From Corynebacterium marambiense (lineage in GTDB: Bacteria > Actinomycetota > Actinomycetes > Mycobacteriales > Mycobacteriaceae), in contig NZ_JAEIOT010000008.1 in the NCBI RefSeq assembly GCF_016342275.1, positions 62,001 through 126,000 on the forward strand: 64,000 bases of DNA. Direction: 5' to 3'. Numbering within the stretch: the stretch's first letter is position 1; each line of letters begins with the position of its first letter. Below the pieces are notes generated by a model. That model was given only the letters and a program-made list of their open reading frames with translations. It was not told the DNA's origin and did not search any database. Below are positions 43,800-54,415 of this stretch, piece by piece. A program made the position numbers and the translations under genes.

Positions 43800-46700
43800 A
43801 TGACCGACAGAGAAATGATGTCCACCCCGCACGCCGTCGACTCCGAACTCCGCCGTGGTGCGATCCTGCCCCCGGATGCGGAACCACCCGCCAACGCCCG
43901 GTCGGTCCCCCTGGTGGCCGCGACCTACGCCTCGCCCACGCACACCATCGTGCGGCTCGTCGCGGAGCCCCTGCTGGAGGCCGAAGATACCGCCCTTGCA
44001 GCCCAGGGATTCTCTCGCACACGCACGACCGGAGCTGGACAGGTACGGCCAACGGCGATCGGTTTCCCCGCGTGGCCGATTCTCGTGGACCCGGACAATG
44101 CCCGAGAAGCCCTGCACCTCGTGGGCGACGTCGAATGGGCGCGCCGGGTGGCGCATTCGCGGCCCGGGGACGTGAAGAAGCGCTTCGAGGCGCTCGCCGC
44201 CGACCTCACGGCGTCGGCTCCCCACTTCGTTCCGCCGCTTTTCGAGGAGATCGCGCGGATCCTCCATGACGTCGGCAACGACGCGCTGGCCCTGCAGTTC
44301 TTCGGCCGTGCCCGTGAGATCGAACGCACCCACGGCATCCCCGTGGACCCCGCCCGCCACCGCGCCGTATTCACCGAGTTCTCGTCCCTGGGCATTGTGG
44401 GTGCTCGCGAGCTGACCGCCGAAGCCGAGGGCGCCGTCGGGCGTTTCGCGGACCCCCGCGACGCCTTCGACTATCTGCTCGAACTCAACACCGCCCGGAT
44501 CGCCGTCGGCGGGCAACCGCCCTACGCCGATCTCGCCCGCGATCTCCGCGATGTCGGTGCCGCTGCGGGATTGAGTCCCGACCGGGTGGATGAGGCGCTG
44601 CTGGAGCGCATAGTCGGGCTCGTGGCGGTGCGCCGTGCGCCGGCGGGATTCTTCGATGCCGTACGAGATTCCCTGATCAGCTACATCGGGCGACACCCGG
44701 AGGCGGCGTCGTGGTTACTCGAGGCGCGCCCCCGCGAACTCGGTGTTGACGATTACCTCATCCTGCTCCGGGACAGCGGGATTTGGCGGACAGTCACGAC
44801 CGACCCCCTCGCCACAGGTGACCTGATCCTCCGCCTGGTCGACGAGCTTCGCGGTGGTGCGGCCGGAGAAGTACCCGCCACCCCACACCTGATCGAGACC
44901 ATTGACGCAGGCCACGACGCACTCGCGGGCAGGCGAAGCGGTTCCCGCGGCCTGTGGAACCTCAGTCTCGACCTCCTTGACGCGCTGTGCGCCGCTGGAG
45001 TGGTCTTCCCACCCCGGTCTTTCTACGATTCGGTCCGGGCCGACTCCCTGAACGAACCGTGGTTGTGCTGGCTGGGGGGAGAACACGAGGAGGCCGGACA
45101 ATCGCGCAGAGATCTGAGCCACCTCGCCGCCGACCCGGTTCTCGGGCCCGTCGCCGCCCGGAGCCTCGATCCCGGTTTCCTCGCGCATCACGCCGACACC
45201 GTGCTCGGCCACCCGGGCGCAACCACGTTGCTGAACATGCGGTTGGACGACTTCGCCGCCGAGCGCGCGGCCGCCGCCGGTAGCTTTGAGGCGCTCGAGC
45301 GATTCGTCGACGGACCGGTGCAGCGGCTGCGGAACCCGAGGATCGACGAGTTCAACCCCGGAGCGATCGAGCGGATCTTCGCCTTCGACCGGGCCGAGGA
45401 GGTCGCGGCGGCGCTCCGTTTGGGGCTTGCGGTGGAGTACACCTTCCCCGCCCTGGAGGAGGCGGTGGAGCGCGTCCGCGCCCTCGCCGCAGGCACCGAC
45501 ACCCGCCGCACCGTGCCCGGGAGTTGGGAGTCCGACCCCCTGGAAATCCACGAGAGCTGGCCGCTGCACGCCGTCAGCTGCGGTGGGTTCGTCGTGGTAT
45601 TCGACGCCGACGGCATAGTGCGTGAGTTGCGGGTACCCGGGGAGGTCGGCAAGGTCGTCGGCGTGCGGACGGTGGGCGGGCGTGTCCGGGTCAGCTACAA
45701 AGCCCGCCACGCGCACGAGGAGAGTGTCTTCTGGAGCGGCGACGATGCGGGGCACGACACCGGGGAGCTCGTCACGTCGGTGGAGGGTTCGGCCAGCTGG
45801 GAGATCGGCACCGGTCGGATCACCGCGAACGGACTGATCACCGACGGTGACGTCACCGCCGGTCGCTGGCAGTCACCCGTGCTGGTCACCCCGTCGGCTG
45901 TCGTCGGCGTGCGGTCCCTGGTGCATCACGCCTGCCCGAGCTTCGATCCCCGGACCGGGGAAAGATGCGGGGAGATCGACCTACGATACTGGCCCGAACG
46001 CCTCACCGAACTCGGCGGCCCCGTCGGTGACCTCGACCTGGGTGTTCTCCCGCCCGCGGTGTGGGAGTTCTCAGGCGACCCCGACGCGGACTGGGATACG
46101 GTGCACAGGCTGGAGTACTCCACCTGTCTGCCCATCACCGGCACCACAGCGGACAGCCTCACCGGGCACTGCGGTGGCTGGCACCTGAACTTCCCCGTGG
46201 ATCACGGTCGGTACCACCACATCATCGGCCCACTGGGGACATTCCGTATTCCCCGGGACCGGCGGCTCAGCCCGACCACGGCGATCGCCCGCCCGGGAGG
46301 TGGAGTAGTCGTCAATTGTGCAGACGGCTTCATCGACGCGGTCACCGGCCACCGCCTCCCGCAGAGTTGTGAGGGAGACGGCCGACAGAGCTACCTCGAC
46401 CATCTCCCGGACACCTGTCTCCACTTCCTTTCCGCCCGTGATGAGATACTCAGCGCCAGCCTGCGCACGGTTACTGCGGACGACGTCGCCCCGCTGCTCG
46501 ACGACGATCTCAACCCCGGTCACCGGCGGGAACTCATCGCTGAGCGTCTCGGCGTCCGGGACACGGTGGTCATCGACGCCATCGACGGGCTCGTGTGCCG
46601 CAGCGCGGAACTGGCGCAGGCGATGAACGAGATCCACCCCCCGGTCGACAGGCATTTCCGGGTTCCCGATATCAGCGAGGATCTCGACGCCTACATCCAC

Positions 46701-48428
46701 GGGTATCTGGGGACCGGTGGTGGCGGGCTCAACAACTACGGGGCACTCCTCACGAACCTGGGGTGCGTCATCCAGAGAAATGAGTTGCACAGCTACGGCT
46801 ACGAGGAATGGGACCGCATCAACTGGGGTATCGGCTTCATCGGTAACGAGCGGGTGCTCGCCGCCCTCGTCGCCGCGCCGTGTCTGTCGCCGGAGCTGCG
46901 TCGCGAGGCCGCGGTGTTCGTCCGTTCGCTGCTGAAGGCCGGTTTGGTGTGCAACGGCTGGCGCTACGTCGAGGTTCCGGCCGATGCCGTGGAGTCCACC
47001 GAGACCCTGTACGAGGGGTGGCACGACGACTGCGCCGTCATCAGCTACAGGTACGACCACAACTGCACCGGATCAACCGGCCGCGGGGACCGAATCGTCC
47101 TGCTCGCGCCGGTGGACAAGCGGCACTGGATGGGAGTGGACCTGGGGGACAGTGCGGACACTTCCCTGGAGGCGGCCGCCCTCACCGCAGTGCTTGACGC
47201 CGTCGATGCGCAGGACTCCCAGAATACGACGGGCCGACTGGATACGCTCCGGGCCAGTGCTGACACCATCGCCCGGGACTCCGCCGTTCCCGCCCAGGTC
47301 CTGCTCCGGCTCCTCGGCGCACCCCTTCCACCCACTCACCGGGAGACGAAAGAGCAGCGTGCCCTGCTGGGACTGACCGTGCAGCAGTCGAAGACGGTCC
47401 GCGAGATCATCGCCCAGTTCGAACCCGAGGAGTGCGCCGCGATCCTCGCAGCCGCCGTCAACCCCGACAACCCCACGGAAATCACCACCGGACACCCAGA
47501 CACCGATGGGGTAAGCGCGGCGATCGGCCGTGTCCTTGGTGAACCTGCGGTCCGACTGACTGACTCGGACCTGGACCTTCTCGTCGGGAGGCAGACCGAC
47601 CCCGACGAGCGGACCATTCGCCGGCTGCTGCGTGGCGAGGAGGTCGTCGACGATACCGGTGTCCGCGATGGCTATCTCGGGCTGCTGATCACTATCGCGG
47701 TCGAGTGTTCCATCAGTGCCGACGAGGCCGCCTGGATCGCCTGCCAGATGAGGTCGGCCGCAGACTGGGTGCGGGAACGCCCCGATACCCTACGGAGGGA
47801 ATGGGACCGGCAGGTCCCGATCCCCGGGCTCGCCGACAACAGCTGGACGCTGGTGGACGATCAACCCGTCCCCGTTCTCGCCCGGATCGTTGCAGCCGGC
47901 GGCATGGACGACCTCATCAGCTGGCTCGAGTCCGGAGGCTTCCCTCCGGACCCGCGCCGGTGGGATCCGGCGGTGGCTGTCCCACACCTGGTGCAGGAGG
48001 TTGCGGATGCGAGGGGACTGGGCACGGACGCGGCCCGCTACTGGCTGGAGCTCCTCGCGTTGACCGCTCCCGACGACAAGGTCATCCGGGAACTCAACGG
48101 GTGGACCAGGAAAGCTCTCGACGCAGCCGCCACCGAGTTGCTGCAGCGGGGACTAGTGATCGAGGCCAAGCGCAAGGGTGCCAACCGGACGAGGTTCCTG
48201 CCCGGGGGCTGGATGGAGGCGTCCAGCCCCGATCGCCCGATGGAGGTGTGGAAGGCTCCCCACCATCTGCTGTGGGAGGATCACCGCGTGCGCGGCATGA
48301 TCGCCGGTTGTCCGCAGGTCATGCCCCCGGCGGAGCTCTACCTTGATGTGTGGGAACGCATCCAGGGTGGTGACGAACCCGGCTACACCGAACTCCGCGC
48401 CACCCCTTACCGCCGGAAGCGCCGGTAG
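43800..48428 (+). CDS. Giant 1542-residue protein paired with DUF4132
   Basis: Not a characterised family. The N-terminal 350 residues are helical and begin with LVAATYASPTHTIVRLVAEP and VRPTAIGFPAWPILVDPDNA, which resemble large Streptomyces proteins found with DUF4132 genes. Residues about 600-900 are beta-rich with WP/HAV turns like a propeller (ESWPLHAVSCGGFVVVFDAD). The C-terminus has a winged-helix-like stretch (AATELLQRGLVIEAKRKGAN). No catalytic motif, signal peptide or membrane helix seen. ATG 43800 is the first Met after the DUF4132 stop; an earlier in-frame extension is antisense-like overlap and not needed. Confidence 0.8.
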   Translation: MTDREMMSTPHAVDSELRRGAILPPDAEPPANARSVPLVAATYASPTHTIVRLVAEPLLEAEDTALAAQGFSRTRTTGAGQVRPTAIGFPAWPILVDPDNAREALHLVGDVEWARRVAHSRPGDVKKRFEALAADLTASAPHFVPPLFEEIARILHDVGNDALALQFFGRAREIERTHGIPVDPARHRAVFTEFSSLGIVGARELTAEAEGAVGRFADPRDAFDYLLELNTARIAVGGQPPYADLARDLRDVGAAAGLSPDRVDEALLERIVGLVAVRRAPAGFFDAVRDSLISYIGRHPEAASWLLEARPRELGVDDYLILLRDSGIWRTVTTDPLATGDLILRLVDELRGGAAGEVPATPHLIETIDAGHDALAGRRSGSRGLWNLSLDLLDALCAAGVVFPPRSFYDSVRADSLNEPWLCWLGGEHEEAGQSRRDLSHLAADPVLGPVAARSLDPGFLAHHADTVLGHPGATTLLNMRLDDFAAERAAAAGSFEALERFVDGPVQRLRNPRIDEFNPGAIERIFAFDRAEEVAAALRLGLAVEYTFPALEEAVERVRALAAGTDTRRTVPGSWESDPLEIHESWPLHAVSCGGFVVVFDADGIVRELRVPGEVGKVVGVRTVGGRVRVSYKARHAHEESVFWSGDDAGHDTGELVTSVEGSASWEIGTGRITANGLITDGDVTAGRWQSPVLVTPSAVVGVRSLVHHACPSFDPRTGERCGEIDLRYWPERLTELGGPVGDLDLGVLPPAVWEFSGDPDADWDTVHRLEYSTCLPITGTTADSLTGHCGGWHLNFPVDHGRYHHIIGPLGTFRIPRDRRLSPTTAIARPGGGVVVNCADGFIDAVTGHRLPQSCEGDGRQSYLDHLPDTCLHFLSARDEILSASLRTVTADDVAPLLDDDLNPGHRRELIAERLGVRDTVVIDAIDGLVCRSAELAQAMNEIHPPVDRHFRVPDISEDLDAYIHGYLGTGGGGLNNYGALLTNLGCVIQRNELHSYGYEEWDRINWGIGFIGNERVLAALVAAPCLSPELRREAAVFVRSLLKAGLVCNGWRYVEVPADAVESTETLYEGWHDDCAVISYRYDHNCTGSTGRGDRIVLLAPVDKRHWMGVDLGDSADTSLEAAALTAVLDAVDAQDSQNTTGRLDTLRASADTIARDSAVPAQVLLRLLGAPLPPTHRETKEQRALLGLTVQQSKTVREIIAQFEPEECAAILAAAVNPDNPTEITTGHPDTDGVSAAIGRVLGEPAVRLTDSDLDLLVGRQTDPDERTIRRLLRGEEVVDDTGVRDGYLGLLITIAVECSISADEAAWIACQMRSAADWVRERPDTLRREWDRQVPIPGLADNSWTLVDDQPVPVLARIVAAGGMDDLISWLESGGFPPDPRRWDPAVAVPHLVQEVADARGLGTDAARYWLELLALTAPDDKVIRELNGWTRKALDAAATELLQRGLVIEAKRKGANRTRFLPGGWMEASSPDRPMEVWKAPHHLLWEDHRVRGMIAGCPQVMPPAELYLDVWERIQGGDEPGYTELRATPYRRKRR

Positions 48429-48699
48429 GCGCGGCGACCGTGATACTCCGCGTCCCGGCAATCCGGTGTGTGGTTCACTCCACGGACTGCGGTGACTGCA
48501 TCTGCGTCGCACGCGGGACGTACCTGAGATGCGCCGGTGGGCGATGACCGTGGGGAATACTCGGGCCGATCCACTGGCGCACGCGCGCCACGAGGTGCAC
48601 GACCCTCGGGGATCGTGGCAGCGGATGATCGGGGATTTGAGCGGTGAACTGTGCCCACAGCAGCGCGGGCGTGTGCTGCCGTGCTGGGTTCTCGGTCCC
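48429..48699. other. Convergent intergenic region
   Basis: 271 bp between the giant-protein gene and the minus-strand RCC1-like gene. No gene, tRNA or clear terminator recognised. Confidence 0.45.
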
Positions 48700-50091
48700 C
48701 TAACGCGGAAGTGGGGGCAGCTGGATCGCCGGAATACGGAACAATCCGGTGGAGTTCAGGTAGCCGACCAGGGCCGCTGATGCGCCGAGAATCGTCAGAA
48801 TCGCGATCAGCCCTGTGCCACCCCGCGACGGCGATGTATCCAGCATTGATGAGAGATCCGCCAGGGGCGGAGATGACTCGGACGGCGACGGTGCGGTCCC
48901 AGGCTGCAGAACGGGGCCGGCCAATCCGGTGATGGTCACCGGCACGGTCGACTGCGCGCCGTTGTGATTGGCGCCCCAGCACTGAACCTCACCGCTGTCC
49001 ATCAGTACACAGGAACCGCCTTCGGTTTCACCGCTTGTGGTGACTACTGTCGCGGTGCCGTTGACCAGTGTTGCGGTGACCGGAGACGGGGAGAAGTGAT
49101 CGGTCCCATTCCCCAGGCTGTAGAGGTGCAGTCCCCAGCACTGCACGGAACCGTCGCCGATGATGGCGCAGGTCTCGGTCGGACCTGCGACGACACTAGT
49201 GGCCGGTCTGCGGAGATTCCGGACGGCTACCGGGGTGTTGGAGTCGTTCTTCGTGCCGTCGCCCAATTCGGCGTAGTAGTTGTGCCCCCAGCAGCGCACG
49301 GAACCGTCATTGATGAGTGCACAGGTGTGACCGAAACCCGCGCTGACGGTGACAGCGGTTCCCGGGATTCCCCTGACCTTCACCGGTTGGGTCGAGTCGT
49401 CGGCGCGCCCGTTACCCAACTGACCGTTGTAGTTCGAGCCCCAGCAGCGGATGTCGCCGCCGTCGATCAGCGCACAGGTGTGTTTTCCACCTGCAGTGAC
49501 GGCGACCGCTGTGCCGCCGAGTCCCCTGACGGTCACCGGTTTCGTGGAGTCCCTGGTGGTTCCATCGCCGAGCTGGCCTTCGTCGTTGCGTCCCCAGCAC
49601 TGTACGGAACCGTCATTGATGAGTACGCAGGTGTGGCCCCCGCCTGCGCTGACAGCGGTGGCTGGCCCGCTGAGCCCGGTGATCGTCACTGGTGTACTCG
49701 AGTGGTTTCCGGGTCTGGCGCCGAGCTCGCCGTGCGAGTTGATGCCCCAGCACTCGACTGAGCCGTCCTCGATGAGTACGCAGGTGTGGCCTCCGGATGT
49801 GCTGAGAGCGGTGGCTGGCCCGCTGAGACGGGTGACGGTCATCGGCGTTGCGGAGTCGACTGTGGTCCCGTTGCCCAGCTGACCGAAACGGTTGTACCCC
49901 CAGCACTGGACGGTTCCGTCAGTGATGATCGCGCAGGTGTACGAGCCGCCGGTGGCAATGGTCGGCCCCGCCAGCACGACGCCAGCGGTCTGGGCCTCGG
50001 CGGTACCCGACATCTGCGGGTGCAGCGTGACCCCGCAGATGAGAGCGAGCGCCGCCATCAGTATGAGGAGATATCTGGATACGGTTGTCAT
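48700..50091 (-). CDS. Secreted RCC1-repeat (seven-bladed propeller) protein
   Basis: 463 residues: signal peptide (1-33, ending near AEA), seven RCC1-type repeats of about 48 residues, a Pro/Ser-rich linker and a C-terminal hydrophobic helix (GLIAILTILGASAALVGYL) that would anchor it in the membrane. Each repeat follows G-HTC-LI-DGSV-CWG-N--G-LG-GT. Two cysteines per repeat, about 10-11 residues apart, could form one disulfide per blade. Seven repeats make a closed propeller. Role unknown: surface binding or adhesion is a guess from the fold. Confidence 0.85.
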   Translation of the reverse strand: MTTVSRYLLILMAALALICGVTLHPQMSGTAEAQTAGVVLAGPTIATGGSYTCAIITDGTVQCWGYNRFGQLGNGTTVDSATPMTVTRLSGPATALSTSGGHTCVLIEDGSVECWGINSHGELGARPGNHSSTPVTITGLSGPATAVSAGGGHTCVLINDGSVQCWGRNDEGQLGDGTTRDSTKPVTVRGLGGTAVAVTAGGKHTCALIDGGDIRCWGSNYNGQLGNGRADDSTQPVKVRGIPGTAVTVSAGFGHTCALINDGSVRCWGHNYYAELGDGTKNDSNTPVAVRNLRRPATSVVAGPTETCAIIGDGSVQCWGLHLYSLGNGTDHFSPSPVTATLVNGTATVVTTSGETEGGSCVLMDSGEVQCWGANHNGAQSTVPVTITGLAGPVLQPGTAPSPSESSPPLADLSSMLDTSPSRGGTGLIAILTILGASAALVGYLNSTGLFRIPAIQLPPLPR

Positions 50092-50397
50092 GTGTGCTCC
50101 TGAGGGGTGATGCCGTGGCAGGCGGAGAAAGGGGGGCTGAATTGTCCGGATACCGGTGTGACGGTGAAACCATCGAATTCAATGGTGTTCGCGAGGTGGA
50201 CAAGGCGGGGTTCGGCTCAATGCCCAGATTTTTCCGAGGGAAATTATATGATTTTCGGCCATGGTATAGCGGCACTTCTGAAGCTTCAATCAATCCTGCA
50301 ATTGGCGTATCAATAATCACTTCCGATCACCCCTCCGGCGTGCAGCTGCCGGTGCTGAGGAGAGCGGGAAACCTTCAGTGGGGAGGGGAGGGCGTTG

Positions 50398-50673
50398 TGC
50401 CGCGGCCGCGGGATGACCGTCATCCCTGTGTTTCCCCCATACCGGGTCGGTTGTCCCGGTATGGGTGGAAACAAGTTGGGTGAGGGCGTGATGGGGAAGT
50501 GGTAGCCGGTAAATGGTTCCCGGGACGAGTGCCGGGAAGTTGTGTCAGGTGAATTCACTCTCCGGGGTCAACTCGAACGGTTGCGGTCACCTACGCGGTC
50601 ACCGGATCACGGCTCGGGGCACCGGTTTTCGGAGACGGTGCCCGCCCCACGGCGTGATGCCGCGGCCGCGGGA
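50398..50673. repeat. Two identical 16-bp palindromic elements
   Basis: TGCCGCGGCCGCGGGA at 50398-50413 and 50658-50673, each with the 12-bp perfect palindrome CCGCGGCCGCGG, 260 bp apart and in the same orientation. Confidence 0.7.
50436..50465. terminator. 11-bp hairpin in the purS upstream region
   Basis: CCCATACCGGG (50436-50446) and CCCGGTATGGG (50455-50465), perfect stem, 8-nt loop. Terminator or leader structure; no neighbouring gene ends here. Confidence 0.45.
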
Positions 50674-50852
50674 GCCTTCCGGTGCGTACCGGCACTCAGG
50701 GGAACAACGGCGGTCGTCGAACGGGCGGGCACACCCCCTGGCAGCTGTGTGAACGCCCCGGTAGCCGGTAGTCTTAAGGCCGTTATCCGTCGGCTCACGG
50801 AGCGTGGGCCGGAACCACCCCTGACACCAGTGAAATAGGGAGCTGACACACC

Positions 50853-51092
50853 GTGGCCCGTGTAGTTGTGAATGTGATGCCGAAGGCAGAGATCCTCGAT
50901 CCGCAGGGACAGGCCGTACACCGTGCCCTGGGACGAATCGGAATCGACGGCGTCGCGGACGTCCGTCAGGGCAAGCGCTTCGAACTAGAGGTGGACGACA
51001 CCGTCACCGACGAGCAGCTGAACCACCTCGCGGAAACCCTGCTGGCGAACACCGTCATCGAGACGTTCACCATCGTCCGCGGGGAGGCGTGA
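50853..51092 (+). CDS. purS: FGAM synthase subunit PurS
   Basis: 79-residue small subunit of formylglycinamidine ribonucleotide synthase; it bridges PurQ and PurL in the multi-subunit enzyme. Sequence [20 protein letters not shown] and [14 protein letters not shown] are standard. GTG start. Its last codons carry the ribosome site of purQ. Begins the purSQL operon. Confidence 0.94.
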   Translation: MARVVVNVMPKAEILDPQGQAVHRALGRIGIDGVADVRQGKRFELEVDDTVTDEQLNHLAETLLANTVIETFTIVRGEA

Positions 51093-51097
51093 GCCCA

Positions 51098-51769
51098 GTG
51101 ACCGCGAAAATCGGTGTCATCACCTTCCCCGGCACTCTCGACGACGTGGACGCCGCGCGTGCGGCCCGCATCGCCGGCGCCGAGGTTCACGAACTCTGGC
51201 ACGCCGACGAGGACCTGAAGGGTGTCGACGCGGTCGTCGTTCCCGGCGGATTCTCCTACGGCGACTACCTGCGCAGCGGTGCCATCTCCGCGCTGGCACC
51301 GGTCATGCGTGCGGTCATCGACGCCGCGCACAAGGGCATGCCGGTGCTCGGGATCTGCAACGGCTTCCAGATCCTCACCGAGGCCCACCTCCTCCCCGGG
51401 GCGCTGACTCGCAACGAGGGCCTGCACTTCCACTGCGTGGACACCTATCTGGAGGTCGCCAACGCGGACACCGCGTGGACCAACACCCTGGCTCAGGGGC
51501 AGAGAATCCTTATTCCCGCCAAGCACGGCGAGGGCCGCTTCCAGGCCGACGCCGAGACCGTGACGATGCTCGAGGACGAGGGCCGCGTGGTGTTCCGCTA
51601 CACCGACAACTTCAACGGCTCCGTCAATGCCATCGCCGGCGTCAGCAGCGCCGACGGTCGCGTCGTCGGCCTGATGCCGCACCCGGAGCACGCCGTCGAG
51701 AAGCTCACCGGGCCATCCACCGACGGCCTGGAACTGTTCCTGTCCGCCATCAGCCACATCGGTGCCTGA
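51098..51769 (+). CDS. purQ: FGAM synthase glutaminase subunit PurQ
   Basis: Class I glutamine amidotransferase giving ammonia to PurL. Cysteine nucleophile in [10 protein letters not shown], oxyanion block [10 protein letters not shown], and HPEH near the C-terminus supplying the catalytic His and Glu. GGGGAGG (51081-51087) is 10 nt from GTG 51098, but only 1 nt from GTG 51089, so 51098 ([12 protein letters not shown]) is preferred. 223 residues. Confidence 0.94.
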   Translation: MTAKIGVITFPGTLDDVDAARAARIAGAEVHELWHADEDLKGVDAVVVPGGFSYGDYLRSGAISALAPVMRAVIDAAHKGMPVLGICNGFQILTEAHLLPGALTRNEGLHFHCVDTYLEVANADTAWTNTLAQGQRILIPAKHGEGRFQADAETVTMLEDEGRVVFRYTDNFNGSVNAIAGVSSADGRVVGLMPHPEHAVEKLTGPSTDGLELFLSAISHIGA

Positions 51770-51806
51770 CCGCGCCATCACGAGAAGGACACCGGAGAAA
51801 AACACC

Positions 51807-54140
51807 ATGACTTTCAACGACACCGTCGACGCCGCCACCGCCGACCCGAACGCCGAACAGCCCTACGCCAGCCTCGGGCTCAAGGACGACGAGTACGCCC
51901 GGATCAGGGAGATCCTCGGCCGTCGCCCCACCGACGCCGAGCTCGCCATGTACTCCGTCATGTGGTCGGAACACTGCTCCTACAAATCCTCGAAGGTGCA
52001 CCTCCGCTACTTCGGGGAGACCACCACCGACGAGATGAACTCGAAGATCCTCGCCGGCATCGGGGAGAACGCCGGCGTCGTCGACATCGGAGACGGCCAC
52101 GCCGTCACCTTCCGCGTCGAATCCCACAACCACCCCTCCTACGTCGAACCCCACCAGGGCGCGGCCACCGGCGTCGGCGGCATCGTCCGCGACATCATGG
52201 CCATGGGTGCCCGCCCCATCGCCGTCATGGACCAGCTGCGCTTCGGCCCGGCCGACGCCCCCGACACCGCCCGTGTCCTGCCCGGTGTCGTCGACGGCAT
52301 CAGCTTCTACGGCAACTGTCTCGGCCTGCCGAACATCGGCGGCGAGACCGTCTTCGACGCCTCCTACGCCGGCAACCCCCTCGTCAACGCCCTGTGTGTG
52401 GGAACCCTGAAGACCGAGGACCTCAAACTCGCCTTCGCCTCCGGGCTGGGCAACAAGGTCATGCTCTTCGGCTCTCGCACGGGCCTCGACGGCATCGGCG
52501 GCGTCAGCGTACTGGCCTCCGACACCTTCGAGGAGGGCGCCGAACGCAAGCTCCCCGCCGTGCAGGTCGGTGACCCCTTCGCCGAGAAGGTCCTCATCGA
52601 ATGCTGCCTCGACCTCTACCGCGCCGGTGTCGTCGTCGGCATCCAGGACCTCGGCGGCGCGGGCTTGTCCTGCGCCACCAGTGAACTCGCGGCCGCGGGC
52701 GACGGCGGCATGCTCGTCAACCTCGACGCCGTGCCCCTGCGCGCCGAGAACATGACCGCAGCGGAGATCCTCGCCTCCGAGTCGCAGGAACGCATGTGCG
52801 CGGTCGTCGCACCCGAGAACGTCGACCGCTTCCTCGAGATCTGCGCCCACTGGGACGTCGCCTGCGCCGAGATCGGCGAGGTCACCGACAACGACCACCT
52901 CGTGATCACCCACCGCGGGGAGACCGTCGTCGACGCCCCCGCACACACCATCGCCCACCAGGGCCCCGTCTACGAGCGCCCCTTCGCCCGCCCCGACTGG
53001 CAGGACGACCTCCAGCGGCCCGTCGAGGTGGACAAGCCCACCGACGCCGCCGCGATCCATGACGCTTGGATGCGGATGATCTCCTCCCCGGCGCTGTGCT
53101 CCCGGGCCTTCATTACCGAGCAGTACGACCGCTACGTCCGCGGCAACACGGTGCTCGCCCGGAACGCCGACTCCGGCGTGCTGCGCATCGACGAGACCAC
53201 CGGGCGCGGCGTCGCCGTCTCGGCGGACGCCTCCGGGCGCTACACCAAGCTCGACCCGGAGACCGGTGCCCGACTCGCACTCGCCGAGGCGTACCGCAAC
53301 GTCGCCGTCACCGGTGCCCGCCCCGTCGCCGTGACGAACTGCCTCAACTTCGGTTCCCCCGAAAACCCGGACGTCATGTGGCAGTTCCGCGAGGCCGTGC
53401 ACGGACTGGCCGATGGCTGCGTCGAACTCGGCATCCCGGTCTCCGGCGGCAACGTCAGCTTCTACAACCAGACCGGCACCGAGCCGATCCTCCCGACCCC
53501 CGTTGTCGGCGTCCTCGGCGTCATCGACGACGTGAAACGCCGCATCGGGCACGAGCTCGGCACCGTCGACGGCGGCGAGGTGCTCTACCTCCTCGGCGAG
53601 ACCCGCGACGAGTTCGGCGGTTCCATCTGGCAGCAGATCAACCACGACCAGCTCGCCGGCATGCCCCCGACCGTGGATCTCGCCGACGAGGCCGCGCTGG
53701 CGGAACTCTTCTCCGCACAGACTGTCGACGGCGGCGAAACACCCGTCATCACCGCCGCGCACGACCTCTCCGAGGGCGGCCTCGCCCAGGGGCTGGCGGA
53801 ACTCGCTATGACCGCCCGCCGGGACACCGGAATCGGCCTGGACATCGACCTCTCCGGCGTTCACGACGATCCCTTCGTGGCGCTGTTCTCCGAGTCCGCG
53901 TCCCGCGTCCTCGTTGCCTGTGCCCCGGAGGATGCCGAGGAACTCGAGCGTCGCGCCGGCGTCAAGGGTGTTCCGTTCACGAAGTTGGGCACCACCACCG
54001 AACTCGGCGACGCCGCACTCATCCGCGTCAGCGGTGGGGTGGACCTCGAGGTCTCGGTCACCGAACTGCGCGAGGCCTGGCAGGCCACCCTGCCCGGTGT
54101 CTTCGGCCACGCCGTCGGAGCGAACTCCGTGGTGGAGTAG
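51807..54140 (+). CDS. purL: FGAM synthase subunit PurL
   Basis: Synthetase subunit of the small (Bacillus-type) FGAM synthase, converting FGAR to FGAM with ATP and PurQ-derived ammonia. [12 protein letters not shown] and RVESHNHPS near the N-terminus, [11 protein letters not shown] and the second AIRS-like half with [10 protein letters not shown]. 777 residues. ATG 51807. Start lies 37 nt after purQ. A strong terminator follows. Confidence 0.96.
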   Translation: MTFNDTVDAATADPNAEQPYASLGLKDDEYARIREILGRRPTDAELAMYSVMWSEHCSYKSSKVHLRYFGETTTDEMNSKILAGIGENAGVVDIGDGHAVTFRVESHNHPSYVEPHQGAATGVGGIVRDIMAMGARPIAVMDQLRFGPADAPDTARVLPGVVDGISFYGNCLGLPNIGGETVFDASYAGNPLVNALCVGTLKTEDLKLAFASGLGNKVMLFGSRTGLDGIGGVSVLASDTFEEGAERKLPAVQVGDPFAEKVLIECCLDLYRAGVVVGIQDLGGAGLSCATSELAAAGDGGMLVNLDAVPLRAENMTAAEILASESQERMCAVVAPENVDRFLEICAHWDVACAEIGEVTDNDHLVITHRGETVVDAPAHTIAHQGPVYERPFARPDWQDDLQRPVEVDKPTDAAAIHDAWMRMISSPALCSRAFITEQYDRYVRGNTVLARNADSGVLRIDETTGRGVAVSADASGRYTKLDPETGARLALAEAYRNVAVTGARPVAVTNCLNFGSPENPDVMWQFREAVHGLADGCVELGIPVSGGNVSFYNQTGTEPILPTPVVGVLGVIDDVKRRIGHELGTVDGGEVLYLLGETRDEFGGSIWQQINHDQLAGMPPTVDLADEAALAELFSAQTVDGGETPVITAAHDLSEGGLAQGLAELAMTARRDTGIGLDIDLSGVHDDPFVALFSESASRVLVACAPEDAEELERRAGVKGVPFTKLGTTTELGDAALIRVSGGVDLEVSVTELREAWQATLPGVFGHAVGANSVVE

Positions 54141-54165
54141 CCCCGGGATTCGATTTCAGGCACTG

Positions 54166-54205
54166 AACAGCGGGCCGGAACCACGTCGGGTTCCGGCCCG
54201 CTGTT
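54166..54205 (+). terminator. Terminator of purSQL
   Basis: Perfect 17-bp stem, AACAGCGGGCCGGAACC with GGTTCCGGCCCGCTGTT, loop 6 nt, beginning 26 nt after purL. The strongest hairpin of the window; a TTTC tail follows. Confidence 0.88.
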
Positions 54206-54415
54206 TCGCTTCTGGACTGCCTGAACAGCGCTGGGGCTGGGGCCGAAGAGCCAGGTTGCTGACACACCCCTTCCTGAATCGAACATGTGATCTAATCAAG
54301 AGGAGGTGTGTCATGTCTGCTGTATAGGTTGTGGGTGTCGACAAGGTGTCGATGGATTAAGTCACCGCGAGATCTCAGCTACGCGGTGCTCCTGAAATCT
54401 GGAGGTTCGTTGTTC

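Larger units (their letters stand above)
50092..50852. other. 761-bp intergenic region before purS, rich in inverted repeats
   Basis: No supported gene. The first part (50215-50330) is noticeably AT-richer than surrounding DNA, like the leader of an acquired gene. Further on are GGATGAC-c-GTCATCC (50411-50425), the CCCATACCGGG hairpin (50436-50465) and two copies of TGCCGCGGCCGCGGGA (50398-50413 and 50658-50673). TAGTCT near 50769 is a possible -10 for purS. Confidence 0.5.

Noticed and set aside
50085..50558. Short open frames in the purS upstream region
   Set aside because: No ribosome site, domain or coding-like composition; they overlap the inverted repeats.
51750..54110. 786-codon minus-strand frame antisense to purL
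   Set aside because: Same compositional shadow; no motif, and purL is certain.
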